Source of the DNA: Glycomyces amatae
GTDB taxonomy: Bacteria > Actinomycetota > Actinomycetes > Mycobacteriales > Micromonosporaceae
NCBI RefSeq assembly: GCF_020991375.1
Contig: NZ_JAJLQZ010000010.1
Location: 1-64,000, forward strand
Direction: 5' to 3'
Length of the DNA: 64,000 nucleotides
Position numbers and translations under genes: made by a program. Shown one piece after another: positions 35,309-46,032 of the stretch; positions within the stretch are counted from its first letter, which is position 1, and each line of letters starts with the position of its first letter. The notes beneath the pieces are model-generated. The model did no database searches. It worked only from the letters and a program-made list of their open reading frames with translations, and was not told where the DNA came from.

Positions 35309-36010
35309 CTAGTTCTTGGGCCTGATCGGGAGCGGATTCGGGGGCTCGACCCGCAGCTCGTTGACCACCATGTCCGCCGGGGCGTCGAGCAGGTCCGCGA
35401 TGGTCTTCGCCACCGTCTCCCGGCTCATCGCCCGCTCGGGGTCGTACTCGGCCCCGTACTGGTCCCGCAGCCCCCGCTGCATGTCCGTGTCGAAATGCGA
35501 CGGATAGAAGCTCGTCACCCGCACCCCGTTCGCCCGCTCCTCCGCGCGCAGCGCGTCCGCCAGCGCCTTCAGCGCGTGCTTGCTCGCCGAGTAGGAGGCC
35601 AGCCGCGGCGCCGCGCTCAGCCCCGCGCCCGAGTTGAGGAACAGCACGTGCCCCCGCGCCGCGCGCAGCGCCGGCAGCAGCAGCCGCGTCAGCTCCGCCA
35701 CCGCGACCACGTTGACGGTGAGCGTCCGCTGCCACCACTCCAGGGTCTCCTCGCCCACCGCGGCCACATTGAGCACTCCCGCGTTGTGCACCACCGCGTC
35801 CAGGCGCTCGATCCCGGCCTCCGCGACGGCGCCCGCGAGGCCCGCCGGGTCGCCCAGGTCCGCGATGAGCGCCTGCTCGTGCGGCACGCCGTCGAGCGCC
35901 GCCGCGGTGCGGGCGTGCGCGATGACCGCGTCGCCGCGGTCGGCGAACCGCTGGGCCAGGGTCCGCCCGAGTCCGCGGCCCGCCCCGGTCACGAGGATCG
36001 TTTTCGACAT
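35309..36010 (-). CDS. Short-chain dehydrogenase/reductase
   Basis: This 233-aa NAD(P)-dependent SDR has TGAGRGLG for cofactor binding (9-16), HNAGV, a catalytic serine in LFLNSGAGL and the YSASK catalytic motif. The C-terminus ends in a basic RPKN. The substrate is unknown. It is divergent from ftsK (74 bp between starts). Confidence 0.9.
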   Translation of the reverse strand: MSKTILVTGAGRGLGRTLAQRFADRGDAVIAHARTAAALDGVPHEQALIADLGDPAGLAGAVAEAGIERLDAVVHNAGVLNVAAVGEETLEWWQRTLTVNVVAVAELTRLLLPALRAARGHVLFLNSGAGLSAAPRLASYSASKHALKALADALRAEERANGVRVTSFYPSHFDTDMQRGLRDQYGAEYDPERAMSRETVAKTIADLLDAPADMVVNELRVEPPNPLPIRPKN

Positions 36011-36071
36011 GCCGTCACATTAGCCGCTCCCGTAAGCGCCTTCACCGGAGCGCCGCTCGGCGTGCGGGCGG

Positions 36072-36077
36072 TAACGT
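36072..36077 (+). promoter_or_regulatory. -10 element of a leaderless ftsK promoter
   Basis: TAACGT lies 7 nt before the ATG at 36085, and no ribosome site is present. Transcription would begin at or next to the start codon. Confidence 0.55.
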
Positions 36078-36084
36078 ATGGACC

Positions 36085-39000
36085 ATGATGGCCAGGACGA
36101 ACGGCAAGGGCACGGCCCGCAAGGGGAGTGCGCCGGCGGCGCGGCGCAAGCCCGCCCCGTCCCCCGCCCGCAAGAGCGCGCCGCCCGCAGCGAAGAAGAC
36201 CGCGAAGAAGACCGCCAAGAAAGCGGTCAAGAAGACCGCCAAGCGGACCGCGAAGAAGACCGCCGCCAAGCGCCGCAGCACCGTCCCCGGCCCGCTCGAG
36301 GCCCTCGGCCTCGGCCTGCGGGGCCTGTGGGTCGGCACCGCCCGCACCACCGGCTGGATGGCCCGCTCGGTGGGCAAGGAGGCCGCCACCGCCCGCGAGA
36401 TCGACCCGGCGCACCGCCGCGACGGTCTCGGCCTGCTCCTGGTCGCCGTCGCGATCGTGCTCGCCTGCGCCGTCTGGTTCGACGTGGCCGGCCCCGTCGG
36501 CGAGCGCCTCGCGTTCATCCTCGACTGGCTCCTCGGCCTCGCCACCCGCGCCCTCCCGGTCCTGCTGGTCCTGTGGGGACTGCGGGTGATGCGCCAGAGC
36601 CCGCCCGAGGAGACGCACGGGCGGTCGCTCGTCGGCTGGAGCGCGATCTGGCTCTCCAGCCTCGGCCTCCTGCACCTGATCTCGGGTCTGCCGGCCGACA
36701 TGGGCGAGCGGATGGCCGCCGGCGGGCAGATCGGCTGGATCGTCGGCGGCGGACTCGCCGCGGGCGTCTCCGCCTACGTCGCGTTCCCGCTCCTGGTGCT
36801 CCTGCTCCTCTTCGGCGTCCTCGTGGTGACCGCGACGCCGCTGAACCAGGTGCCGTACAAGCTCGCGCTCCTGTGGGGCCTGGCGACCGGCAGGGTCGAG
36901 TCGTACGAGGACGACGAGGCCGAGTCCGAGGCCGAGTCCGAGAAGCGCAAGACGCGCGCCGAGAGCCGCGAGGCCAAGCGCCTCAAGGAGGAGGAGGCCC
37001 GCCGGGCCCACCACCCCACCACGGTGCTGCCGCGCCTCTCGCCCGAGGAGGTCCCCGAGCTCAACAACGGCGGCGCCGAGGCCGAGGCCGCCGCGGCCAG
37101 GCCCGCGCCGCCCCCCGAACCGGTCCGCGAACCGCCGAAGCACACCCCGGCGCCCAAGCGGACCGAGCAGCCCACCCTCTCCGACGGCGCCGCGGCGCTG
37201 GAGGGCGACTACCGGCTTCCCTCGCTCGGCATGCTGCCGACCGGCCCGACCGCCAAGAAGCGCTCCAAGGCCAACGAGGCCGTGATCGCCGCTCTGATGG
37301 AGGTGTTCGAGCAGTTCAACGTGGACGCCGCCGTCACCGGGTTCACCCGCGGCCCCACCGTGACCCGCTACGAGGTCGAGCTCGGCCCGGCCGTCAAGGT
37401 CGAGCGGATCATCCAGCTGGCCAAGAACATCGCCTACGCGGTCAAGAGCTCCGACATCCGCATCATCAACCCCATCCCGGGCAAGAGCGCGGTGGGCGTC
37501 GAGATCCCCAACACGGATCGCGACGACGTCGCCCTCGGCGACGTGCTGCGCTCGCAGCTCGCCCAGGCCGACCCCCACCCGATGATCGTTGGTCTGGGCA
37601 AGGACGTCGAGGGCGGCTACATCCTCACCAACCTGACCAAGACTCCGCACATGCTCGTGGCAGGGGCCACCGGCTCGGGCAAGGCCCTCGCCCTGGACGA
37701 GCCGATTCCGACTCCCGACGGCTGGTCGGCCATGGGCGACCTGCAAGTCGGCGACCGCGTGTTCGACGAGCACGGCGTCCCCTGCACGGTCATCGCGGCG
37801 ACCGAGGTGATGGAGGACCGGCCTTGCTACGAAGTGGAGTTCTCCGACGGAACGGTCATCGTCGCGGACGCCGAGCACCAGTGGGTGACCACGACCCGCG
37901 CCGACCGCTCCAAAGCGCGGCGACGCAAGGACGACTCCTACTGGTCCGAGGAGGAGATCCTCTGGATCAAGACGCGCGCCCATTCGGTGCTCGCCCTGCC
38001 CGACATCCCGATGTCGACCGCCCAGGTCCTCGACGACGTCGGTGTGCGGTACAGGAACGTCCTCTTCCAGGTCGCCAGGGACATCCCAGTGGTCGAGGGT
38101 GCCGCGACCACGTTCTATGAGCGGGGCGGGAGGATGGTCCGGAGGACCGTGCCAGTGCGCTCCGGCCATGCGATGTACCAGGCGCTGGTCGACCGGGTCA
38201 CGATGCCGGGGCGGTCCGCCACGCGCCGAGAACGGCGGGGAGTCACGACGACCGCCGAGATCGCGGCCACGCTGCGGGTGGAGAGTCGGGGTCGGTCCTG
38301 GGCGAACCACTCGGTGTCGGTCGCCGGGGCGCTGGCCCTGCCCGCCGCGGACCTGCCCATCGAGCCTTACACGCTCGGATGCTGGCTTGGCGACGGAACC
38401 ACGGGGTCCGCCCAGATCACCAGCGCCGACGAAGCGATCCTGGAGGGCGTCCGGGCCGACGGCTACCTCGTCACCGGTTACCCGAGCGTGAGGATGGGCT
38501 ACCACATCTCGAACGCTCCTGAACGCGAGCGCCGGATCCAGGCGGCGATCACGCTGGCGGAGCAGGGCGTCGGCCTGGCCAGGGCGGCCCGCCACGCGGG
38601 CGTCGGCGTCTCGGCGGTCTGCACCGCCGCGAAGGGCCGCTTCGCGGTCGGGCGGAACGGTGGCGCCGAGCCCGGCACGCCGCCCGCCGCGCCGTATCGG
38701 ACGATGCGCGCGCTGTTCGCGGAGATCGGGCCCAAGCGCATTCCCGGCCGGTATCTGCGCGCCTCGGAACGGCAGCGCCGCGCGCTGCTGGCGGGTCTGC
38801 TCGACACCGACGGGACCGTGGGCAAGTCCGGGAACATCGTCTTCGCCGTGACAAGCGAAGGGCTGGCGGCCGACTTCCGCGAACTGGTCCAGAGCCTCGG
38901 TTACCGGGCGACCATGGCCACCCGGAGCGTCAAGGGCCGGAAACCGGAGACGTCGATCTGCTACCTCGTCTCCTTCACCACATCGGACCAGGTCTTCCGG

Positions 39001-40149
39001 CTGCCGAGGAAAGCCGCTCGCCAGACCGCGTCCACGAGGCCGACAACGCGTGAGCGGTACATCGTCGACGTCCGTCCGGTGCCCTCGGTCCCCGTGCGGT
39101 GCATCGAGGTCGACAGCCCGAGCCACCAGTTCCTCGCAAGCCGCTCGTTCGTCCCCACGCACAACTCGAGCCTCATCAACACGATGCTCGCGTCGCTGCT
39201 CATGCGCGCCACCCCCGAGCAGGTGCGGCTGCTGCTCATCGACCCCAAGCGGGTCGAGCTGTCCAACTACGAGGGCATCCCGCACCTGGTGCACCCCATC
39301 GTGACCAACCCGAAGAAGGCGTCCGACGCCCTCCAATGGGTGGTCAAGGAGATGGACATGCGCTACGAGGACCTCGCCAAGGCCGGGGTGCGGAACGTGG
39401 ACGACTTCAACCGCAAGGTCCGCTCCGGGGAGCTCACGACCGACCCGGCCTCGGGCCGGGAGCTGCGCCCGCACCCGTTCCTGCTGGTGATCGTGGACGA
39501 GCTGGCCGACCTCATGATGGTCGCCGCCCGCGACGTCGAGGAGTCGGTCGTGCGCATCACCCAGCTCGCCCGCGCCGCCGGCATCCACCTGGTCCTGGCC
39601 ACGCAGCGCCCGTCCGTGGACGTGGTCACCGGCCTCATCAAGGCCAACGTGCCCTCGCGCCTGGCGTTCTCGACCTCCTCGCTGGCCGACTCGCGGGTCA
39701 TCCTCGACCAGCCCGGCGCCGAGAAGCTGGTGGGCCGCGGCGACGGCCTGTTCCTGCCGATGGGCGCCTCCAAGCCCGAGCGCATCCAGGGCGCGTGGGT
39801 CTCGGACGAGGAGATCGAGGCGGTCGTCGAGCACGTGAAGTCACAGATGGAGCCGCAGTACCTCGAGGAGGTCACCGCCGGGGACGGCCCGACCCGCGAG
39901 ATCGACCCCGAGATCGGCGACGACCTCGAGCTGCTGTGCCAGGCCGTCGAGCAGGTGGTCACCACCCAGTTCGGTTCGACCTCGATGCTCCAGCGCAAGC
40001 TCCGCGTCGGCTTCGCGAAGGCCGGGCGGCTCATGGACCTCATGGAGACCCGCGGCGTCGTCGGCCCCTCCGAGGGCACGAAGGCGCGCGACGTGCTGGT
40101 GCAGCCCGGCGACCTCGACGGCGTGATCGCCTCCATCAGGGGCGAGTGA
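36085..40149 (+). CDS. ftsK: DNA translocase FtsK, interrupted by an intein
   Basis: This 1354-aa precursor gives 860 aa after removal of a 494-aa intein. The N-terminus is Lys/Ala-rich ([15 protein letters not shown]), followed by about four to five membrane helices, an acidic/Pro linker, and the motor: beta domain ([19 protein letters not shown]), Walker A GATGSGK split from its Ser by the intein (Lys533/Ser1028), Walker [14 protein letters not shown], and the C-terminal gamma winged helix ([24 protein letters not shown]) that reads KOPS-type sequences. It pumps chromosomal DNA at the division septum. The motor cannot bind ATP until the intein is spliced out, so splicing is required for function. 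The start is probably leaderless. Confidence 0.96.
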   Translation: MMARTNGKGTARKGSAPAARRKPAPSPARKSAPPAAKKTAKKTAKKAVKKTAKRTAKKTAAKRRSTVPGPLEALGLGLRGLWVGTARTTGWMARSVGKEAATAREIDPAHRRDGLGLLLVAVAIVLACAVWFDVAGPVGERLAFILDWLLGLATRALPVLLVLWGLRVMRQSPPEETHGRSLVGWSAIWLSSLGLLHLISGLPADMGERMAAGGQIGWIVGGGLAAGVSAYVAFPLLVLLLLFGVLVVTATPLNQVPYKLALLWGLATGRVESYEDDEAESEAESEKRKTRAESREAKRLKEEEARRAHHPTTVLPRLSPEEVPELNNGGAEAEAAAARPAPPPEPVREPPKHTPAPKRTEQPTLSDGAAALEGDYRLPSLGMLPTGPTAKKRSKANEAVIAALMEVFEQFNVDAAVTGFTRGPTVTRYEVELGPAVKVERIIQLAKNIAYAVKSSDIRIINPIPGKSAVGVEIPNTDRDDVALGDVLRSQLAQADPHPMIVGLGKDVEGGYILTNLTKTPHMLVAGATGSGKALALDEPIPTPDGWSAMGDLQVGDRVFDEHGVPCTVIAATEVMEDRPCYEVEFSDGTVIVADAEHQWVTTTRADRSKARRRKDDSYWSEEEILWIKTRAHSVLALPDIPMSTAQVLDDVGVRYRNVLFQVARDIPVVEGAATTFYERGGRMVRRTVPVRSGHAMYQALVDRVTMPGRSATRRERRGVTTTAEIAATLRVESRGRSWANHSVSVAGALALPAADLPIEPYTLGCWLGDGTTGSAQITSADEAILEGVRADGYLVTGYPSVRMGYHISNAPERERRIQAAITLAEQGVGLARAARHAGVGVSAVCTAAKGRFAVGRNGGAEPGTPPAAPYRTMRALFAEIGPKRIPGRYLRASERQRRALLAGLLDTDGTVGKSGNIVFAVTSEGLAADFRELVQSLGYRATMATRSVKGRKPETSICYLVSFTTSDQVFRLPRKAARQTASTRPTTRERYIVDVRPVPSVPVRCIEVDSPSHQFLASRSFVPTHNSSLINTMLASLLMRATPEQVRLLLIDPKRVELSNYEGIPHLVHPIVTNPKKASDALQWVVKEMDMRYEDLAKAGVRNVDDFNRKVRSGELTTDPASGRELRPHPFLLVIVDELADLMMVAARDVEESVVRITQLARAAGIHLVLATQRPSVDVVTGLIKANVPSRLAFSTSSLADSRVILDQPGAEKLVGRGDGLFLPMGASKPERIQGAWVSDEEIEAVVEHVKSQMEPQYLEEVTAGDGPTREIDPEIGDDLELLCQAVEQVVTTQFGSTSMLQRKLRVGFAKAGRLMDLMETRGVVGPSEGTKARDVLVQPGDLDGVIASIRGE
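37684..39165 (+). mobile_element. Class 3-type intein with LAGLIDADG endonuclease, inserted in FtsK Walker A
   Basis: The insert is 494 aa. It begins with Ala, not Cys or Ser ([14 protein letters not shown]), ends PTHN and is followed by Ser+1. Three features match the WCT set of class 3 inteins: Trp67 in block B (EHQW, where class 1 has a TxxH pattern), Cys473 in block F (RCIEVD) and Thr492 before the final His-Asn. Two dodecapeptide motifs, LGCWLGDGT (231-239) and LAGLLDTDG (369-377), mark a homing endonuclease. A basic helix-turn-helix-like segment (about 285-320) lies between them. In class 3 inteins the block F Cys makes the first acyl shift. The insertion point is between the Lys and Ser of GATGSGK-S. 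Confidence 0.88.
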
Positions 40150-40152
40150 GCG

Positions 40153-40189
40153 GCGCGGGGGCCGGTCCGCATCGGACCGGCCCCCGCGC
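40153..40189. terminator. Terminator between convergent ftsK and lipoprotein genes
   Basis: A perfect 17-bp stem (40153-40169 with 40173-40189) and a CAT loop fill the gap between the ftsK stop and the convergent lipoprotein stop. Confidence 0.88.
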
Positions 40190-40194
40190 GGCGC

Positions 40195-41280
40195 CTACTC
40201 GAAGCTGACGCTGATGTCGTGGGTCTTGTCGCCGGTGATCGGCAGCGAGATGCCCTCCTCGGGCCACTCGACCGGGCCCTCGGGGTGGAACTTCAGCTCG
40301 AACGCGAGCGCGGTCGCGGGGACGTCGTACTGGAGGGTGAAGGTCCGCCAGATGCCGTCGCTCCAGTCCTCGTCGACGTGGTCGACGGCGGTCGCGGTCA
40401 GCTCGCCGTCCGGCCCGGAGACCTTCAGGGCCTCCTCGGGGTCGATGGCCCACTCGAGGCCGCTGCCGGAGTGGAGCCAGCCGAACGTGATGTCCAGGCG
40501 GGCCCGGTCGGGTTCGGCGACCCAGCCGACGTCGGGTTCGAAGACCTCGCGGGTGACGGTGAACTGCGTGGAGTACTGCCAGTCGTCGAACCAGTACTCG
40601 TAGCTGCCGGTGCTGGTGTAGCCGTCGACGGAGTTCTCGACCAGGTCGGTGTTGACGACGTTGGTGGACCCGTTGTAGAGCGCCTCGATGAGGCCGGTGC
40701 GGGTGCGCTCGCGCATGTCGATCGCCTGGGTCCGCTCGGCGTCCACGACCTCCAGCGAGATCGGGGCGTCCTTCTCGGCGACGGTGAGGTAGACCGCGCC
40801 GGGCGCGGGCACGGAGCCGTCGAAGTCCCACTGCTCGTCGCCGACCTTGAGGGTCGCCGCCAGCTCCTCGCCGTCGTTGACGGTGAACGGGGCGGCCGCG
40901 CCGGGGTCGGGTGCGAACTGGACGAGCGTGAACTCGTAGCCCGGCTCGGGCGAGTACAGCTGCGTGTCCTCGCCGAGGAGGTACTCGAGCTGGAAGCCCT
41001 CGGGGATCTCGTCGAAGGACGCCACGCACTCGACGCGGAGGGCGAAGTGGGCGCCGACGAGCAGGCCCTCGTCGCCGGCGAACCGGGACTCGCCTTCGGC
41101 CGGGCAGACCGAGACGGGCACCTCGTCGCTGGTGATGGTGTAGCCGGCACGGGTGTGGAGGGTGCCGGTCGGGGCTTCGCCGCAGGCGGCGACCGACAGC
41201 GCGGCCGCGGCCGCGAGCACCGCGAAGGCGGTGCGGCGGGCGGTGCGGGGGCTGTCGGGGGCGATGTCTTTGGGGGACAT
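40195..41280 (-). CDS. Putative lipoprotein, unknown function
   Basis: This 361-aa protein has a twin-arginine-like basic N-region, a hydrophobic stretch and the lipobox LSVAAC near residue 33, so it should be anchored outside the membrane. The body is beta-rich and acidic. I recognise no family. The ATG follows TAGGCT (plus 41287-41292) by 6 nt with no ribosome site, suggesting a leaderless transcript. It is divergent from rimO across 247 bp. Confidence 0.7.
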   Translation of the reverse strand: MSPKDIAPDSPRTARRTAFAVLAAAAALSVAACGEAPTGTLHTRAGYTITSDEVPVSVCPAEGESRFAGDEGLLVGAHFALRVECVASFDEIPEGFQLEYLLGEDTQLYSPEPGYEFTLVQFAPDPGAAAPFTVNDGEELAATLKVGDEQWDFDGSVPAPGAVYLTVAEKDAPISLEVVDAERTQAIDMRERTRTGLIEALYNGSTNVVNTDLVENSVDGYTSTGSYEYWFDDWQYSTQFTVTREVFEPDVGWVAEPDRARLDITFGWLHSGSGLEWAIDPEEALKVSGPDGELTATAVDHVDEDWSDGIWRTFTLQYDVPATALAFELKFHPEGPVEWPEEGISLPITGDKTHDISVSFE

Positions 41281-41527
41281 GTGACAAGCCTAAGGTATGG
41301 CCGCCAAGGGCGGTGAACCGATGTTGTCCCTGCGCAGACGGCATATGAAAGGCCCGGATTGTCCCTCGTGAATTCGGCGCATTCGCCCCAGCGGGGCCGT
41401 CGGCGCTCTCCGGCGGGGCGCCGCGCGCCGGGCCGGGGCGTAAGGTGCGCCACTGTACCGCCCGCCGTCGGTGTGGCCCTGCCCGCCGCGCGGGCGCTTC
41501 CGGGGGGCCGGTAGGTACGCTTTCCTG

Positions 41528-43015
41528 GTGTCTGCAGCTCATTCGACCCGTTCCCAGGACCAGGGCGCCCGCGACGGCGCCGAAGGCGCCAAGAGCGTCG
41601 CGCTCCTGACGCTCGGCTGCGCCCGCAACGAGACCGACTCCGAGGAGCTGGCCGCCCGCCTGGCCGCCGGCGGCTGGACGATCAGCGACGACGGCGAGAA
41701 CGCCGACGTGGTCATGGTCAACACCTGCGGGTTCATCGAGCAGGCCAAGACCGAGTCCATCGACGTGCTCCTCGACGCGTCCTCGACGGGCGCGAAGGTC
41801 GTCGCGACCGGCTGTATGGCCGAGCGCTACGGCCGCGAGCTCGCCGAGAGCCTCCCCGAGGCCGACGCGGTGCTCGGCTTCGACCACTACCCGGACATGG
41901 CCGCCCGCCTGGACGACGTCCTGGCCGGGCGCGCGCTCGAGTCCCACCGGCCCTCGGACCGCCGCAAGCTCCTGCCGCTGGCCCCGGCCGCGCGCCAGGG
42001 GGCCGCCGCCGTGGTCCCGGGGCACTCGCGGAGCGCGCAGGCCGACGGCGCCGCGCTCGCCGAGGGCGCCCCGCAGCACCTCGCTGTGGTGCGCCGGCGC
42101 CTCACCGACGGCCCGGTCGCGAACCTCAAGCTCGCCTCGGGGTGCGACCGGCGCTGCACGTTCTGCGCCATCCCCTCCTTCCGCGGCTCGTTCGTCTCCC
42201 GCACCCCCGAGGAGATCCTCGCCGAGGCCGCCTGGCTCGCCGGCGAGGGCGTCAAGGAGCTCAACCTCGTCTCGGAGAACACCACCTCGTACGGGAAGGA
42301 CCTGGCCGACCCGCAGGCGCTGGAGCACCTCCTGGAGGGCATGGCGGCGGTCGAGGGGATCGAGTGGATCCGCCTGTCGTACCTCCAGCCGGCCGAGCTG
42401 CGGCCGAGCCTGATCGAGTCGATGCTGCGCGTCGAGAAGGTGGTGCCGTACTTCGACCTGTCGTTCCAGCACTCCTCGGCGAAGGTGCTGCGGCGGATGC
42501 GCCGCTTCGGCTCCACCGAGAACTTCCTGGCCCTGCTGGCCCAGATCCGCGAGCGCGCCCCGCTGGCGGGCGCCCGCACGAACGTCATCGTCGGCTTCCC
42601 CGGCGAGACCGAGGAGGACGTCGAGGAGCTCATGGGCTTCCTGGAGGAGGCCCGGCTCGACTCCACGGGCGTGTTCGCCTACTCCGACGAGGACGGCACC
42701 GAGGCGGTGGGCCTCGACGGGCACGTCGACGAGGACGACGTCGCCGACCGGCACACCCGCGTGTCGATGCTCGTGGACGAGCTGGTCAGCCAGCGCGCGG
42801 CCGAGCGGGTCGGCGAGACGATGACCGTGCTCGTGGAGTCCGTGGAGGACGACGGCGTGGACGGCCGCGGCGCGCACCAGGCGCCGGAGGTCGACGGGAC
42901 GATCGCGCTGGTCGGCGAGGTCGAGGGGCTCGAGGTCGGCGACTTCGTGACCGCGAAGGTCGTGGACTCGCACGGCGTGGACCTGGTCGCGGAGATCGTC
43001 GAGGAGGCCTGGTGA
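41528..43015 (+). CDS. rimO: Ribosomal protein S12 methylthiotransferase RimO
   Basis: This 495-aa radical-SAM enzyme adds a methylthio group to an aspartate of S12. The N-terminal UPF0004 domain cysteines are C31, C67 and C96. The radical-SAM cluster C206-x3-C210-x2-C213 ([10 protein letters not shown]) and the C-terminal TRAM domain are present. The GTG start is 6 nt after TACGCT (41516-41521), a leaderless arrangement; upstream in-frame codons lack signals. Its stop overlaps the pgsA start (GTGA). Confidence 0.95.
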   Translation: MSAAHSTRSQDQGARDGAEGAKSVALLTLGCARNETDSEELAARLAAGGWTISDDGENADVVMVNTCGFIEQAKTESIDVLLDASSTGAKVVATGCMAERYGRELAESLPEADAVLGFDHYPDMAARLDDVLAGRALESHRPSDRRKLLPLAPAARQGAAAVVPGHSRSAQADGAALAEGAPQHLAVVRRRLTDGPVANLKLASGCDRRCTFCAIPSFRGSFVSRTPEEILAEAAWLAGEGVKELNLVSENTTSYGKDLADPQALEHLLEGMAAVEGIEWIRLSYLQPAELRPSLIESMLRVEKVVPYFDLSFQHSSAKVLRRMRRFGSTENFLALLAQIRERAPLAGARTNVIVGFPGETEEDVEELMGFLEEARLDSTGVFAYSDEDGTEAVGLDGHVDEDDVADRHTRVSMLVDELVSQRAAERVGETMTVLVESVEDDGVDGRGAHQAPEVDGTIALVGEVEGLEVGDFVTAKVVDSHGVDLVAEIVEEAW

Positions 43016-43593
43016 CCGCTCGGGAGCAGCCGGTCTCACCGTGGAACATCGCGAACGTGGTGACGGTGGCCCGGATCTTCCTGGTGCCGGTCTTCGCGGT
43101 GTTCGTGGCCCTGTCGGGCATGGAGCACTCGGGGTGGCGGATGGCCGCCTGCGCGCTGTTCGTGTTCATCTCGGCGACGGACTTCGTGGACGGCTGGCTG
43201 GCGCGCTCGCGGAACCTGGTGACCGATTTCGGCAAGCTCGCCGACCCGATCGCGGACAAGGCGCTCATCGGGACCGCGCTGGTGCTCCTGAGCTACTACG
43301 GCGACCTGCCGTGGTGGGTGACCGCCGTCATCCTGGTGAGGGAAATCGGGATCACCGCATGGCGCATGGCGGTCCTGCGGCGGACGGTGATCGCGGCCGA
43401 CCGCGGCGGCAAGCTCAAGACGGTCCTCCAGATCACCGCGGTGGCCTGGTACCTGTGGCCCTGGCCGTCGCCGCTGGACGCGGTGGGCCCGTGGCTCATG
43501 GGCGGTGCGGTGGTCCTCACGGTGCTGACGGGAATGGATTACCTCTGGAAAGCATTCAAATCGAGGGAGAGCGGGCCGAAGGCGACGAGCTAG
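43012..43593 (+). CDS. pgsA: CDP-diacylglycerol-glycerol-3-phosphate 3-phosphatidyltransferase
   Basis: This 193-aa membrane enzyme makes phosphatidylglycerol phosphate. The CDP-alcohol phosphotransferase signature is complete: Asp60-Gly61, Ala64-Arg65, Gly74, Asp78 and Asp82 in [23 protein letters not shown]. About six membrane segments are predicted. The GTG overlaps the rimO stop, so the two are coupled. In many actinobacteria cinA follows; here the next gene is clgR after only 86 bp. Confidence 0.93.
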   Translation: MTAREQPVSPWNIANVVTVARIFLVPVFAVFVALSGMEHSGWRMAACALFVFISATDFVDGWLARSRNLVTDFGKLADPIADKALIGTALVLLSYYGDLPWWVTAVILVREIGITAWRMAVLRRTVIAADRGGKLKTVLQITAVAWYLWPWPSPLDAVGPWLMGGAVVLTVLTGMDYLWKAFKSRESGPKATS

Positions 43594-43679
43594 GCTTGCA
43601 GGACCCACTTAAGCTCAACTGAGTAGTCGTTCGGCTCGAAAGCTTCGCCGGATGCTATGGCGGCGCGGAGGAGAGTCTC

Positions 43680-44117
43680 ATGGTGTTGTTGCGGGAACTG
43701 CTGGGAGAGACCCTGCGGCGCCGACGCCGCGCCCAGAAGCGGACGCTGCGCGACGTGTCGAAGCAGGCCAATGTGAGCCTGGGGTACCTCTCCGAGATCG
43801 AGCGGGGCCACAAGGAGCCGTCGAGCGAGCTCCTGGCCTCGGTGTGCGGCGCGCTCCAGGTGCGCCTGTCCGAGGTCCTCGCCGAGGTCTCCCGCGAGGT
43901 GGCCGCCCACGAGCACGTCGACGCCGTGCCGCCGGGGCGCGAGGCGCCGCAGAACCGCCAGGTCGCGCTGCTGCTGCCGCGTGACAAGGACCTCACCGAG
44001 GAGTCGCAGCGGCGCCGCCGTCACGCCCCGCCCCCGTCGCCGGCGTCGATCGCGCAGGTCCGTTCTCGGCACCGCCGGGGCGAGGTGACCGATTCGGTGG
44101 TGCGCGCGGCAGCCTGA
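43680..44117 (+). CDS. clgR: XRE-family regulator, ClgR-like
   Basis: This 145-aa protein has a Cro/CI-type helix-turn-helix at about 15-70 (RTLRDVSKQANVSLGYLSEIERGHKEPSSELL), which is characteristic of ClgR/PopR, activators of clp protease and envelope-stress genes. The C-terminus ends in three alanines (SVVRAAA), matching the C-terminal Ala-Ala degron by which ClgR proteins are destroyed by ClpP. It lies directly upstream of pspA, a known ClgR target in mycobacteria. A short inverted repeat CGAA-AGC-TTCG (43637-43647) precedes it. Confidence 0.88.
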   Translation: MVLLRELLGETLRRRRRAQKRTLRDVSKQANVSLGYLSEIERGHKEPSSELLASVCGALQVRLSEVLAEVSREVAAHEHVDAVPPGREAPQNRQVALLLPRDKDLTEESQRRRRHAPPPSPASIAQVRSRHRRGEVTDSVVRAAA

Positions 44118-44266
44118 ACGCGACCGATGATGTAGTTTTGCGATTGAGGCGTCACCGTGTCCCGCAGGGGTGGCGCCGATGTCCGACACTAGAGGCAAGT
44201 CGGCGTTGCAATGCTTAATCTATGGCTCGCGAGCTTCGCCAAGGCTCCACCGGAAGGACCCCGATA

Positions 44267-45130
44267 ATGGCCAATCCGTTCGTCAAGGGCTGGAAGTACA
44301 TGATGGCGCTCTTCGGTGCGAAGATCGACGAGCACGCCGACCCCAAGATCCAGATCCAGCAGGCGATCGAAGAAGCGCAGAAGCAGCACCAGGCGCTGGT
44401 GGGGCAGGCGGCTTCGGTGATCGGCAACCAGCGCCAGCTGGAGATGAAGCTCAACCGCTCGATGTCCGAGGTGGAGCGCCTCCAGGCGCAGGCGCGCCAG
44501 GCGCTGGTGCTCGCCGACAAGGCCCGCGCCGAGGGCGACGAGGCGAAGGCGCAGCAGTTCGAGTCCACCGCCGAGGTCCTCGCCGGGCAGCTGGTCTCCA
44601 CCGAGCAGTCCCTTGAGGACATGAAGGTGATGCACGACCAGGCGCTCACCGCCGCCGACCAGGCCAAGAAGGCCGTCGAGAACAACCAGATGATCCTGCA
44701 GCAGAAGCTCCAGGAGCGCACCAAGCTGCTCGGCCAGCTGGAGCAGGCCAAGATGCAGGAGACCATCGCCTCCTCGCTGGAGTCGATGTCGCAGACCGCC
44801 GCCCCCGGCAACGTGCCGAACTTCGACGAGATCCGCGACAAGATCGAGGGCCGCTACTCCAACGCCATGGGCCGCGCCGAGCTCGCCTCGAACTCGGTCG
44901 AGGGCCGCCTGCTGGAGGTCAACCGGGCCACCCGCGACATGGCCGGCGCCTCCCGCCTGGAGCAGATCCGCGCCTCCCTGGAGGGCGACCAGCTCTCCGG
45001 TTCCAAGGCCGGTCCCGCGATCGAGTCCAAGGAGTCGGTCACCAACGCCCGCCTCGCCGACATCCGCGCCTCGCTCGGCGACGAGGGCTCGGCCGAGCCC
45101 GACAAGACCGCCGACAAGACCAACAGCTAG
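44267..45130 (+). CDS. pspA: Phage shock protein A (PspA/IM30 family)
   Basis: This 287-aa coiled-coil peripheral membrane protein senses and repairs membrane damage. The N-terminal amphipathic helix [21 protein letters not shown] and the long charged coiled coil (about 25-190) are typical; a Ser/Lys-rich tail follows. The ATG is preceded by GGAAGGA at 44252-44258. The gene sits between clgR and the PspM-like gene, matching the actinobacterial Psp module clgR-pspA-pspM. Confidence 0.94.
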   Translation: MANPFVKGWKYMMALFGAKIDEHADPKIQIQQAIEEAQKQHQALVGQAASVIGNQRQLEMKLNRSMSEVERLQAQARQALVLADKARAEGDEAKAQQFESTAEVLAGQLVSTEQSLEDMKVMHDQALTAADQAKKAVENNQMILQQKLQERTKLLGQLEQAKMQETIASSLESMSQTAAPGNVPNFDEIRDKIEGRYSNAMGRAELASNSVEGRLLEVNRATRDMAGASRLEQIRASLEGDQLSGSKAGPAIESKESVTNARLADIRASLGDEGSAEPDKTADKTNS

Positions 45131-45142
45131 GGAGCGCCTCCG

Positions 45143-45943
45143 GTGGACGCCAAGGCCCGCAAGCGCGCGTTCAAGCGCCTGCGGGCCCGCCTGTCCTCCG
45201 CGAAGTCCTGGACCACGGTCGCGGGCGGCTCGATCGCCGGCAGCGCCTTCTTCACCCCGTACCTCGGCCCGAGCGCCCTGGACGGGGTGTGGATCACCGT
45301 CGCGGGGTTCTCCACGGCCATGGCCGTGGTGCGCTGGTTCGACTACCGGCGCCTGGCCCGGGCCCTGCCCGCGACCGAGCGCGACTCGCTGGAGCTCCAC
45401 GGCCCGGCGCGGCTGGCCAAGGAGGCCCGCGGCCTGTTCGGCGAGACCGCCGGGGCGATCCGCCGCGGGCGCGTCAAGGCCCAGTTCCGCGGCAGCCGGG
45501 CCCTGCGGCCCTACGAGCGCCTGGAGCAGGCCTCGATCGCCGCCGAGCAGATGGCGCAGCGCCTCGAGGGCGACCCCGAGGCGGTCGCGATCCTCGCCGG
45601 GGCCTCGAGGGCCGGGCAGGAGCTGTACCGGCTCGCCTTGGGCGTCAAGGACGTCGAGCAGGCCATGGCCATCGCGCCCGAGGGCCGCCACGCAGGGCTC
45701 GAGGCGAACCTGGCGCGCATGGTCGAGCGCCTGGAGACCGGCGTGGCCGCGTACGAGGACATGGTCAGCGCGGCGGGGGAGTGCCTGGCCGGGTCGATCG
45801 GGCTCCAGCAGGCGCTGACCGACCACCGCGCCGACGAGACCCTGGACCTGCTCACCGACGCCGCCGACCGCCTCCGCGCCGCCGGGGACGCCGCCAGCGA
45901 GATCCACGGCCGCATCGACCCCCGCCGCGACGCCACCGCCTGA
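45143..45943 (+). CDS. pspM: Phage shock envelope stress response membrane protein (PspM-like)
   Basis: This 266-aa protein has a basic N-terminus, two adjacent hydrophobic segments at about 24-64 and a long helical cytoplasmic domain. Position and plan match PspM, the membrane partner of PspA in actinobacteria. The GTG start is 12 bp after the pspA stop with GGAG upstream, so both are on one message. The assignment rests mainly on context and topology. Confidence 0.75.
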   Translation: MDAKARKRAFKRLRARLSSAKSWTTVAGGSIAGSAFFTPYLGPSALDGVWITVAGFSTAMAVVRWFDYRRLARALPATERDSLELHGPARLAKEARGLFGETAGAIRRGRVKAQFRGSRALRPYERLEQASIAAEQMAQRLEGDPEAVAILAGASRAGQELYRLALGVKDVEQAMAIAPEGRHAGLEANLARMVERLETGVAAYEDMVSAAGECLAGSIGLQQALTDHRADETLDLLTDAADRLRAAGDAASEIHGRIDPRRDATA

Positions 45944-46032
45944 GACCCGCTGGGGCGCAAGGCCTCTCACCGCGCCGGCGTTGACCGACCAGGCGAAATA
46001 GACGAGAATGTCTCATTTGATCTAATCGCCGG

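Noticed and set aside
35989-39834. Open frame of 1281 codons antisense to ftsK
   Set aside because: It mirrors the ftsK and intein coding sequence, and its protein is low-complexity without recognisable motifs.
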